The position numbers and the translations under genes are program-made. Below the pieces are notes generated by a model, which worked only from the letters and a program-made list of their open reading frames with translations, was not told the origin of the DNA and ran no database searches. From the NCBI GenBank assembly GCA_025362535.1, contig JANYGE010000040.1, forward strand, positions 1 through 7,203: a DNA stretch of 7,203 bases. The letters are read 5' to 3'. Below are positions 1-5,730 of this stretch, piece by piece (the stretch's first letter is position 1; each line of letters begins with the position of its first letter). The stretch is from Hyphomicrobiales bacterium. GTDB taxonomy: Bacteria > Pseudomonadota > Alphaproteobacteria > Rhizobiales > Aestuariivirgaceae.

Positions 1-2
1 AC

Positions 3-33
3 CTTGACTTTCTGCGCCCAATCGGGTCTATCC
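3..33 (+). promoter_or_regulatory. Putative sigma-70-type promoter of rpmG
   Basis: A -35-like TTGACT lies at 4-9, preceded by C as in the alphaproteobacterial CTTGAC form. A -10-like CTATCC lies at 28-33, 18 bases further on. The -35 match is good and the -10 match is mediocre. Transcription would start near position 40, leaving a leader of about 30 bases before the rpmG ATG. The call rests on motif likeness and position only; a stronger promoter could lie to the left of the window. Confidence 0.4.
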
Positions 34-59
34 CCGTTCAAAGACATTCATTGATTATT

Positions 60-66
60 GGAAGAG
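60..66 (+). promoter_or_regulatory. Ribosome binding site of rpmG
   Basis: GGAAGAG at 60-66 ends 6 bases before the ATG at 73. It decides the start: the in-frame TTG at 58 overlaps this site and would add five residues that L33 proteins do not carry. Confidence 0.7.
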
Positions 67-72
67 ACTATT

Positions 73-240
73 ATGGCCAAAGGCAACGTTATCAAGATTA
101 AGTTAGCATCGACCGCTGAAACAGGTTTTTTCTATGTGACCAAGAAGAATTCGCGCACCAAGACCGAGAAATTCTCGTTCATGAAATATGATCCAGTGGC
201 GCGCAAGCACGTGGAATTCAAGGAAACCAAGATCAAGTAA
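73..240 (+). CDS. rpmG: 50S ribosomal protein L33 (cysteine-free type)
   Basis: This 55-residue protein is full length for bacterial L33, a small basic protein of the large ribosomal subunit. The pattern [10 protein letters not shown], then [12 protein letters not shown], then [18 protein letters not shown] at the C-terminus is that of alphaproteobacterial L33. It contains no cysteine, so it is the zinc-independent (C-minus) form rather than the form with a CxxC zinc ribbon. The ATG at 73 is chosen because GGAAGAG lies 6 bases upstream and because family members begin MAK. The gene appears monocistronic, with a likely promoter at 3-33 and a strong terminator at 263-290. It converges on scpB across a 473-base gap. 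Family identification is secure. Confidence 0.97.
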   Translation: MAKGNVIKIKLASTAETGFFYVTKKNSRTKTEKFSFMKYDPVARKHVEFKETKIK

Positions 241-262
241 TTGGTCGGTTTTTGATGGTTTT

Positions 263-290
263 AAAAGCGCTGGTTTTCCGGCGCTTTTTT
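263..290 (+). terminator. Rho-independent terminator of rpmG
   Basis: An 11-pair stem (263-273 with 278-288, including one G-U pair at 271/280) closes on a TTTT loop at 274-277. A T-run at 285-290 forms the 3' side and tail. It begins 22 bases after the rpmG stop. The A-run on the left arm gives a short T-run on the other strand, so it may also stop transcripts arriving from the scpB side. Confidence 0.9.
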
Positions 291-310
291 ATTGGTAATT
301 TGGAAAAGGT

Positions 311-365
311 GCCGGTCCGGGTTATTCGGAACGAGGAGGCCACTCGATTCACGGCCCAGACCGGC
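311..365. repeat. Inverted repeat A (long stem)
   Basis: GCCGGTC at 311-317 is the exact reverse complement of GACCGGC at 359-365. After one mismatch (318/358) the pairing continues with 319-321 against 355-357, giving 10 pairs in an 11-position stem. Inside the loop CGAG (332-335) can pair with CTCG (343-346). It has no T-run and so does not look like a terminator. Confidence 0.5.
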
Positions 366-417
366 GAGCCTTGAAATCAGGTGATGCGGCGGGCCTGATC
401 TCGAGGCTTTCTGACTA

Positions 418-465
418 GATCAACCTGACTTTTGACGATTTCGTCAAAAGTCAGAAAAGTTGATC
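418..465. repeat. Inverted repeat C (near-perfect 48-base palindrome)
   Basis: Inner arms CTGACTTTTGACGA (425-438) and TCGTCAAAAGTCAG (441-454) are exact reverse complements separated by only TT. Outer arms GATCAAC (418-424) and GTTGATC (459-465) are also exact complements, set off by an unpaired AAAA at 455-458. In total 21 pairs can form. There is no T-run on either side, so this is not a simple intrinsic terminator. It could be a repeat-family palindrome, a protein-binding operator or an RNA stem. Confidence 0.85.
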
Positions 466-483
466 GACAAGATAAAATGGCGA

Positions 484-510
484 TTTTGACTTTTCCGGGG
501 AAAGTCAAAA
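484..510. repeat. Inverted repeat D sharing words with repeat C
   Basis: TTTTGACTTT (484-493) and AAAGTCAAAA (501-510) are exact reverse complements. The stem can extend by a T-G and a C-G pair (494/500, 495/499) to a 3-base loop. TTTTGAC/GTCAAAA and TGACTTT/AAAGTCA are the same words found in the palindrome at 425-454. Confidence 0.8.
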
Positions 511-518
511 CGCTTAAG
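508..518. repeat. Direct repeat AAACGCTTAAG, copy 1
   Basis: This 11-base word recurs exactly at 708-718, where it covers the scpB stop codon. The copies flank the segment 519-707. It could be a target-site duplication or a chance match. Confidence 0.5.
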
Positions 519-523
519 TGCTG

Positions 524-563
524 GAGGAACGGGTGACTGGTGCTGGCAATCACACCGTTCCTC
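524..563. repeat. Inverted repeat E (GAGGAACGG hairpin)
   Basis: GAGGAACGG (524-532) pairs exactly with CCGTTCCTC (555-563). The stem continues, with A554 bulged, through GTGA (533-536) and TCAC (550-553). The loop is 13 bases at 537-549. Bases 542-550, covering most of the 3' half of the loop, are exactly complementary to 647-655, which would permit a long-range or pseudoknot contact in an RNA. Confidence 0.7.
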
Positions 564-572
564 GGGAGTATT

Positions 573-603
573 GCCCGCCACCTTGGAGAGGAGTTTTGCG
601 GGC
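573..603. repeat. Inverted repeat F (GC-rich hairpin)
   Basis: GCCCGC (573-578) pairs with GCGGGC (598-603) around a 19-base loop. The sequence at 573-579 is also complementary to GGCGGGC at 388-394, so an alternative long-range pairing exists. Confidence 0.4.
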
Positions 604-650
604 GCAACCAAATTCATGTAAAAGTCTATGCAATAGATTCAGCATAATTG

Positions 651-676
651 CCAGCGTAACCTATGGTAAACGCTGG
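651..676. repeat. Inverted repeat G (hairpin downstream of scpB)
   Basis: CCAGCGT (651-657) pairs with ACGCTGG (670-676). After a small internal loop ACC (659-661) pairs with GGT (665-667) around a TAT loop. Read on the minus strand it lies 38 bases beyond the scpB stop and could protect or end that mRNA, but no T-run follows it. Confidence 0.55.
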
Positions 677-707
677 ACCATTTCTATTAAGCATGAACAA
701 TTAAGGT

Positions 708-718
708 AAACGCTTAAG
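708..718. repeat. Direct repeat AAACGCTTAAG, copy 2 (covers scpB stop)
   Basis: This is an exact second copy of the word at 508-518. It overlaps the last codon and stop of scpB. The related 10-mer GGTAAACGCT occurs at 665-674 and 705-714. Confidence 0.5.
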
Positions 719-1436
719 CACTTGGCTCGTCAGAAGATGGGGCCTGATCATCTGGCAAATGCATTTCAAGTGGCAATTGTTCAGTCCCGTCCAAGGGGTC
801 TTCATCAGCGGTCAATTCATCTGAAACACGCGGCACAGGCACATCAAAGCCGGGCGGGATATTACCATCCAGCAGGCCTGCCGCTTTCAGCTCATGCAAG
901 CCCGGCAAATCCGTGAGTTCATTGAGGCCGAACTGGCTGAGGAACATTTCGGTTGTGCCATAAGTGACGGGCCGGCCCGGCGTCTTACGACGGCCACGCA
1001 TGCGCACCCAACCAATTTCAAGCAGATTATCCAAAGTACCTTTGGAAATAGCCACGCCGCGAATATCTTCAATTTCGGCCCGTGTAACGGGTTGATGATA
1101 GGCGACGATGGCCAAGGTTTCGAGGGCTGCTTTGGTCAGTTTCTTTTGCTCGGTCGTTTCCTTGCGCAGAACGGCACTCATATCTTCAGCGGTGCGGAAA
1201 GCCCATTTGCCAGCCACTTGCAGCAGGTTAACGCCACGGTTGCTATAATTATCCTGAAGATCAAAGAGCAGGCCTTCGATATTGGTTTCTGCTGGCAAAA
1301 ACTCTTGCAGCTTTGCAATTGATACGGGTTCAGCTGATGCAAATAATATGGCTTCGACGATGCGCAGATGTTGGCTGCGCTCGGCATGCGGGTGCATGGT
1401 CACTACGGTTTCAACTGACTCGTCAGTTTCTTCCAT
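714..1436 (-). CDS. scpB: Segregation and condensation protein B (ScpB)
   Basis: ScpB is the winged-helix subunit that dimerises and binds the ScpA kleisin, forming bacterial condensin with SMC on the nucleoid. From the chosen start the protein has 240 residues, normal for the family. The first winged-helix domain begins near residue 24 (LRIVEAILFASAEPVS). The strongest family block is LETLAIVAYHQPVTRAEIE (about 105-123), followed by RG-KGTLDNLLE-GW and RGRRKTPGRPVTYGTT. The FGL-DLPGL motif lies near 169-180. The acidic tail after residue 205 looks disordered. The ATG at 1436 is preferred because AGGA lies 7 bases upstream. A GTG at 1478, 11 bases after the scpA stop and with AGGA 9 bases upstream, would add 14 residues and is a real alternative. 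It is the last gene of the minus-strand run, and no intrinsic terminator is obvious after it. Confidence 0.95.
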   Translation of the reverse strand: MEETDESVETVVTMHPHAERSQHLRIVEAILFASAEPVSIAKLQEFLPAETNIEGLLFDLQDNYSNRGVNLLQVAGKWAFRTAEDMSAVLRKETTEQKKLTKAALETLAIVAYHQPVTRAEIEDIRGVAISKGTLDNLLEIGWVRMRGRRKTPGRPVTYGTTEMFLSQFGLNELTDLPGLHELKAAGLLDGNIPPGFDVPVPRVSDELTADEDPLDGTEQLPLEMHLPDDQAPSSDEPSA

Positions 1437-1443
1437 TGCAATT

Positions 1444-1447
1444 TCCT
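1444..1447 (-). promoter_or_regulatory. Ribosome binding site favouring the scpB ATG start
   Basis: On the minus strand CAGGAAAT gives AGGA at 1447-1444, 7 bases before the ATG at 1436. It favours this ATG over the GTG at 1478 and over another in-frame ATG between them. Confidence 0.5.
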
Positions 1448-1489
1448 GATTTTCGATGGGCATGGCCTGTGGGTGCACTTGGGTTCATC

Positions 1490-2317
1490 CTATAACGCAG
1501 CTGCGCTGTTTTTACGGCGCATATAAATGGGGTTGAATGCCACGTCCTGGCGCATTTCAATGCGGCCATCGCGGGCAAGTTCAAGGCTGGCCGTGAAGCT
1601 GGAAGCACGAACCGAGCGTCGGGTTTCTTTGGTGGCGAGATAACGCTCTAACCACATATCGAATGTGCCCCATTCATCCATAGTGCCAACCAAGCGTTCC
1701 AGCGCTTCACGGGCCTCCTTAATCGACCACGTAGGCTGGCGCTTCACGGTATAAGTCTGGCGCACCACTTTGCGTTGGCGCCGATCAGCATAGGCTTTTA
1801 GAAGGTCAATGAGATTGTCGGCATATTCACGCTGCACGTCCACTACAAGTGCTTGCGGCGCGCCACGCCCAAAGACATCGCGGCCCACTTGCGCGCGTTC
1901 CATAATTTTGGCGGCGGCATCACGCATCGCCTGCAAGCGCTGCAGACGGAACGCCAAGCGCGCTGCCATATCTTGTGGTGCAGCTTCATCGGTTGATGGA
2001 GGTGCTGGAATGAGAAGTCGTGATTTGAGATAGGCCAACCACGCGGCCATGACCAAATAATCCCCCGCCACATCAAGCCGCATTTTTTGTGCTTTTTCGA
2101 TAAAGGCTAAATATTGATTGGCCAATGCGAGAATTGAAATTTGGGCAAGATCAACTTTATGTTGGCGCGCAAGTTCAAGCAGCAGATCAAGTGGCCCCTC
2201 AAAGCCGCCCACATCAACGATGAGTTCATCCTCATTGGCAGCGGGCACAGCCAGCCGCACTGGCTCGTTACCATCGGGCCAAGCCTGTTCTCCTATAGTC
2301 GCTTCAGTCTCTGACAC
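1490..2317 (-). CDS. scpA: Segregation and condensation protein A (ScpA kleisin)
   Basis: ScpA is the kleisin that bridges the SMC ATPase heads and carries ScpB, acting in chromosome compaction and segregation. The chosen form has 275 residues, as usual in alphaproteobacteria. An acidic N-terminal stretch of about 35 residues precedes the signature GFEGPLDLLLELARQHKVDL (from about residue 38) and ISILALANQYLAFIE. The helix GDYLVMAAWLAYLKSRLLIP lies at about 85-104. A less conserved charged linker follows, then the C-terminal winged helix with FTASLELARDGRIEMRQD and FNPIYMRR (about 241-268). The GTG at 2317 is preferred because GGAG lies 8 bases upstream, giving a protein beginning MSETEAT. 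An in-frame GTG at 2335 lacks a Shine-Dalgarno sequence. The gap to nagZ is the widest in the run (78 bases), but no terminator or clear promoter is seen in it. Confidence 0.96.
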   Translation of the reverse strand: MSETEATIGEQAWPDGNEPVRLAVPAANEDELIVDVGGFEGPLDLLLELARQHKVDLAQISILALANQYLAFIEKAQKMRLDVAGDYLVMAAWLAYLKSRLLIPAPPSTDEAAPQDMAARLAFRLQRLQAMRDAAAKIMERAQVGRDVFGRGAPQALVVDVQREYADNLIDLLKAYADRRQRKVVRQTYTVKRQPTWSIKEAREALERLVGTMDEWGTFDMWLERYLATKETRRSVRASSFTASLELARDGRIEMRQDVAFNPIYMRRKNSAAAL

Positions 2318-2325
2318 GTACCTAA

Positions 2326-2329
2326 CTCC
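2326..2329 (-). promoter_or_regulatory. Ribosome binding site deciding the scpA start
   Basis: On the minus strand GGAG at 2329-2326 ends 8 bases before the GTG at 2317. The alternative GTG at 2335 lies upstream of this site and has no comparable sequence before it. Confidence 0.5.
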
Positions 2330-2395
2330 ACCCACGTCACATCATGCAATTTGCTCACGTGATTCGCGTCTTGAGGCGGTAACTTATCCCCAGCT

Positions 2396-3406
2396 TCAAG
2401 CTGAAAGGCTGGCCTCAAGGTCTTTCAGAGCAGCCTTCTTGTCATATGGCAAGGGTTTCCGGCGGGCTTTCAACGCTTGTTTTGCACGGCGCATGGCTTT
2501 GCCGCCCAAAGGCCCGGCAGCAGCGGCAACCTGTTCCATTTCACCCATATCACCGCCGCAATGCAGCAGCATATCACAGCCCGCATTCAAAGCGCGTTCG
2601 CATTTTTCGGCGAAGCTTCCACCCAAGGCTTTCATCGACAAATCATCGGTTATCAGCAACCCGGTAAAACCAATGGTTTTACGGATTACTTCGCGGATAA
2701 TTTTACGTGACAAAGTTGCCGGATTATCCGCATCCAAGGCGGTGTAAACCACATGAGCCGTCATTGCCATGGGGCAATCAGCCAATGCCGTGAACGGTAA
2801 AAAGTCAAACCCTTCGAGCTCGGCGCGGTTTGCTTTGACGATTGGCAAGTTGTGATGGCTATCAACTGTCGAGCGGCCATGCCCGGGGATATGCTTCATC
2901 ACAGGCAGTACGCCTCCTTCCATCAAGCCTGCCATATGGGCATGGGCCAGAGCGACTACCACTTCAGGGCGCAACCCATAGGCCCGGTTACCGATTACAT
3001 CATGGCTGCCTGGCTGAGGCACATCCAGCACAGGCAAACAGCTGGAGGTGATGCCCAGTTCCTCGAGTTCCTCGGCCATCAAGCGGCCTGCATTGCGGGC
3101 GGAACGCAAAGCAAGAATAGGGCTGCGGCTATAGAGTTTTCCAAAGACATCAGCAGACGGATATTTGCGCCAATGGGGCTGGTTTAAACGCTGAACGCGC
3201 CCCCCTTCTTGGTCGATAAACACCGGGGCATCTTTGCGCTTAACAGAGGCGCGAAACTGGGATGTTAGGTTTTTGATTTGATCGGGCGAGTCGCAGTTTC
3301 GCTTAAAGAGGATCAGACCCCAGGGGTTTACTTTAGAAAAAAACTCAGTTTCCGCTGAACTTAGCGAAAGCGATGCACAGCCACTAATAAAGGCACGAAT
3401 AGACAT
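2396..3406 (-). CDS. nagZ: Beta-N-acetylglucosaminidase NagZ (glycoside hydrolase family 3)
   Basis: NagZ is a cytoplasmic enzyme of peptidoglycan recycling that removes the non-reducing GlcNAc from GlcNAc-anhydroMurNAc-(peptide) products. The 336 residues are full length for the single-domain Gram-negative form, and no signal peptide is seen. Visible motifs are PWGLILFKRN near 28-37, IDQEGGRVQRL near 64-74, KHIPGHG at 171-177 and DSHH at 182-185. D182 and H184 would be the Asp-His general acid/base pair known in NagZ. ITDDLSM at 252-258 contains the family's catalytic Asp, most likely D254. The ATG at 3406 fits the family N-terminus (IRAFISGC); a GGGG lies 4 bases upstream, a weak and close ribosome site. 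It follows the SPOR gene by 39 bases, so it is probably co-transcribed. Confidence 0.95.
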   Translation of the reverse strand: MSIRAFISGCASLSLSSAETEFFSKVNPWGLILFKRNCDSPDQIKNLTSQFRASVKRKDAPVFIDQEGGRVQRLNQPHWRKYPSADVFGKLYSRSPILALRSARNAGRLMAEELEELGITSSCLPVLDVPQPGSHDVIGNRAYGLRPEVVVALAHAHMAGLMEGGVLPVMKHIPGHGRSTVDSHHNLPIVKANRAELEGFDFLPFTALADCPMAMTAHVVYTALDADNPATLSRKIIREVIRKTIGFTGLLITDDLSMKALGGSFAEKCERALNAGCDMLLHCGGDMGEMEQVAAAAGPLGGKAMRRAKQALKARRKPLPYDKKAALKDLEASLSA

Positions 3407-3445
3407 TAAACCCCACTCAATTAATCACGCATTGTCACGAAAATG

Positions 3446-5713
3446 TTACTGACGATGTACAAGACAATCACGTTCACCCGCAGCAAAAAGCGACTGACAA
3501 ACACTTGATGCGACGTTTTGACTGGCCATAGGGCCGATACTCAACCGGTATCGCGTAGAGCCTGCAACTTGGGCTTGGGTAATGATCGGGGCATAGCGTG
3601 AGATAATCGGGCCGTGTTTGGCGCTGAGATTACGATACTCTTGTGTCGCTTCCTCTTTGGATTTGAAAGACGCCAATTGGGCAACAAATGCAGTGGACGC
3701 TATTACTGGGGCAGGCTCTACCACAGCCAACTGTTGTGCGGGGGGCAAAAGCTCAGGCTGGCCTTGATCGGCCGTATTGCTTAAAGCGGTTTGATTGTCT
3801 GCGGCTTTGGTTTCCCCTTTGAACAAATCGATCAGAGATTTCTTCTTTTTGACCGGAGTAGCCACCACCTGTGGAGGCTGAAAAGTGTTTGCTGCGGCTG
3901 TATCGCCATAAAGACTTTCACCCACGATGGGTGTTGCATCGGCAACATCAAACGTCTTGTTGGCGATGGGTTGTTTTGACGGAGCGACCAAGACAAGTGG
4001 TTTGCTCCCGAGAGATTTTGCGGGCTTGGCATCGGCCAGTTTTTTCTCTTCAGCTTTCGGTTCAATTGGCTTGGCTGGTTCGATTTTCTTGGCCGTGATG
4101 ACTGGTTTAGCAACAGGTGCTGAATCCGTGACTGTTTCGCTTGAAGGTGCGGTTTCAGGTGTTGCAACGGCAACTTGCTCTCCCGGCACTGGCGCTTCTG
4201 GAGGTGGCAATGCGGCACCTCCTAAAGGCGAATCTGCCGCCTGGCTTGCGCCGGCGGCAGGAGTGATATTTGCAGCTTGTTGATCCGTCTTGCCCGAAGG
4301 TTCGAGTGAACCCTGCTGGCCGCCACTATCTCCCGGAGGAGGTGGCAGTGGTAAAGGCGTTCCGTCATCGCCCGTGCCCGATGGCTGAAGCGGCGTATCC
4401 GTATTAGGTTCAGGAACCGACTGACCGTTATTTGCTGGCTGCACTGGAGCCTCTTCGGTTGGCACAATTTGACCACCCAGCACTTCACGATCACCGACGA
4501 TCCGGTCATAGATTTGTTTCTTGCTTGGTGCTGCAGTTTGGTTGGTATTGGCGGAAGGATCTTCCGTTGCGCCATCACCAGAAACCTTGGCTGGTGAATC
4601 CGGTGCCTTGACCACGGGAACCTTGTCGCCACTAGAAATCGTCGTCTGTGGTTTGAAGTAATTATTATAGGCCCAGACTGAACCAAAACCGACAACCAAA
4701 GCCAGAGCCAGCAACGCCAGCAATATACCAGGACCGCGCGAGCGTGGAACCTCGTCTTCGTATCCAGATTCTACTTCGCGGTAGGCTTGTTGATAATCGC
4801 CTGCAGTGGCGCGGCGTTCACCGCGCGCTGGGCCCTGCTCAAAAATATCGTCCTGATCAGAATCTTGGTAGTTCTGTAAAGCTGGACCACGGCCTGTGTT
4901 GGGCGCACCCAAACGCGGCGCACCGCGTTGACCTTCATAGCCATAGCCATAATCTTGCCCCTGCCCACCACGTGCCGGAACCTGAAGACGTGGCTGTGGC
5001 GCATAAGTTTGACGCGGTTGCGGCGCATAGCCTTGGCCTGCCCCGTATTGGGGGGCCGGAGGATAACCGGTTGCCGGATCAATGGGGCGATACCCTTGGT
5101 TGGGACTATACGTGGGTGGATAGGCCACTGGCGGCGGCGCCATGGGTTGCCGCGCTTGATATTGTGGAGCCGGTGCGCGTGGTGGCAGGCCCGCACCCAA
5201 CTGTGGCCGTGCCGGAGGCAAAACCGGTGCGCGCTGCTGTTGGGGCTGCTGAGTAGGAGCAGCTTGTGGACGTTGCTGCTGAACTGGCGGTGCAGGTGGA
5301 CGCGCAGCTTCTTCAGCAAAACTAAATTTTGGTTTGCCAGTGCCATTCGCGGGCGCAGGATTTGCCGATTGTGTCGGCGTGATAATGGCCGCTTCAGCGC
5401 GTTGACGCGCAGCTTGCACACGTTGCTCGGCAAGTTTCTCTGCGGCATCGCGCTGCAATTTCAACTTAGAAGCCAAAGCATCTGGATCAATTGGTGCAAC
5501 ACTTTGCGAAAGTGGCTTTGGGCTTTGGGCCGCAGCGACTGGTTTAGGCGCAGCGCGCGGGGCCATTGGCGCAGGCTTCACCGTTACCGCTGCTTTTGGA
5601 GCCGCAGGCGCAGGTTTGAATTCTTCAGAAATGCGAGGCATTTCTTTCGACCCAATACCAAGACGTTCACGCCAATTGCGTTTGTCCGTTCCGTTGGTTG
5701 AGTTTTGGTCCAT
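3446..5713 (-). CDS. Membrane-anchored SPOR-domain cell-envelope/division protein
   Basis: SPOR domains bind glycan strands stripped of stem peptides and so gather at the division septum. From the chosen ATG the protein has 755 residues. Residues 1-328 are a cytoplasmic, Pro/Gln/Ala-rich region of low complexity with a charged helical stretch at about 78-111. One membrane helix lies at about 329-348 (GILLALLALALVVGFGSVWA), giving an N-in, C-out topology. Just outside it are VPVVKAP (365-371) and IYDRIVGD (401-408), which resemble a juxtamembrane motif I recall from rhizobial SPOR proteins. A long Pro/Ala/Lys-rich linker follows, then the SPOR domain at about 674-755 (FVAQLASFKSKEEA, YRLSIGP). 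Two cysteines (739 and 750) could form a disulfide. The ATG at 5713 follows GAAGTGA; a GTG at 5719 is also possible. It starts 17 bases after argS, so co-expression is likely. The exact role is inferred. Confidence 0.9.
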   Translation of the reverse strand: MDQNSTNGTDKRNWRERLGIGSKEMPRISEEFKPAPAAPKAAVTVKPAPMAPRAAPKPVAAAQSPKPLSQSVAPIDPDALASKLKLQRDAAEKLAEQRVQAARQRAEAAIITPTQSANPAPANGTGKPKFSFAEEAARPPAPPVQQQRPQAAPTQQPQQQRAPVLPPARPQLGAGLPPRAPAPQYQARQPMAPPPVAYPPTYSPNQGYRPIDPATGYPPAPQYGAGQGYAPQPRQTYAPQPRLQVPARGGQGQDYGYGYEGQRGAPRLGAPNTGRGPALQNYQDSDQDDIFEQGPARGERRATAGDYQQAYREVESGYEDEVPRSRGPGILLALLALALVVGFGSVWAYNNYFKPQTTISSGDKVPVVKAPDSPAKVSGDGATEDPSANTNQTAAPSKKQIYDRIVGDREVLGGQIVPTEEAPVQPANNGQSVPEPNTDTPLQPSGTGDDGTPLPLPPPPGDSGGQQGSLEPSGKTDQQAANITPAAGASQAADSPLGGAALPPPEAPVPGEQVAVATPETAPSSETVTDSAPVAKPVITAKKIEPAKPIEPKAEEKKLADAKPAKSLGSKPLVLVAPSKQPIANKTFDVADATPIVGESLYGDTAAANTFQPPQVVATPVKKKKSLIDLFKGETKAADNQTALSNTADQGQPELLPPAQQLAVVEPAPVIASTAFVAQLASFKSKEEATQEYRNLSAKHGPIISRYAPIITQAQVAGSTRYRLSIGPMASQNVASSVCQSLFAAGERDCLVHRQ

Positions 5714-5730
5714 TGTCACTTCGTCCGTTC

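Larger units (their letters stand above)
291..713. other. Convergent intergenic region rich in inverted repeats
   Basis: These 423 bases between the rpmG terminator and the scpB stop hold no convincing protein gene. The two small open frames here (about 377-607 minus from a TTG, and 518-709 plus from a GTG) lack Shine-Dalgarno sequences and recognisable protein character, and they run through palindromes. I find no tRNA, SRP RNA or tmRNA signature. At least seven inverted repeats lie here, listed separately where strong: 311-365, 376-399 (ATCAGG/CCTGAT), 418-465, 484-510, 524-563, 573-603 and 651-676. In many alphaproteobacteria tatABC follows scpB, but nothing like tatA is seen. The region may be a mosaic intergenic repeat element, a structured RNA of unknown strand, or the remains of an insertion. 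Confidence 0.6.

Noticed and set aside
58..72. Upstream TTG start for rpmG
   Set aside because: The TTG overlaps the Shine-Dalgarno sequence of the ATG at 73, and L33 proteins begin at that ATG.
377..607. Minus-strand open frame of 76 codons in the intergenic gap
   Set aside because: It begins with TTG without a Shine-Dalgarno sequence, runs through the palindromes at 418-465 and 484-510, and has no recognisable protein character. It is more likely a by-product of the repeat sequence.
346..640. GATTC (CcrM-type GANTC) sites at 346-350 and 636-640
   Set aside because: Two such 5-base sites in this length are expected by chance and do not show regulation.
518..709. Plus-strand open frame of 63 codons in the intergenic gap
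   Set aside because: GTG start without a ribosome site, covers three hairpins, and shows no family resemblance.
300..713. tRNA, SRP RNA, tmRNA or 6S RNA in the intergenic gap
   Set aside because: I found no T-loop GTTCGA-type motif with a cloverleaf, no SRP GGAAGG-type apical loop and no tmRNA ends. A 6S-like bubble could not be recognised with confidence on either strand.
701..718. TTAA-N9-TTAA resembling a CtrA site
   Set aside because: The CtrA full site needs 7 bases between the half sites; here there are 9, and no promoter lies next to it.
894..1322. Plus-strand open frame of 142 codons opposite scpB
   Set aside because: It lies antisense to the most conserved part of scpB and has no family signature.
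2391..2403. Palindrome CAGCTT-C-AAGCTG over the nagZ stop codon
   Set aside because: The loop is too tight for a stable hairpin and no T-run follows it, so it is not a terminator; probably chance.
4744..5701. Long overlapping open frames on both strands inside the SPOR gene
   Set aside because: They are shadows caused by GC-rich, proline- and glutamine-rich low-complexity coding sequence. The SPOR frame has a membrane helix, a terminal domain and operon spacing.
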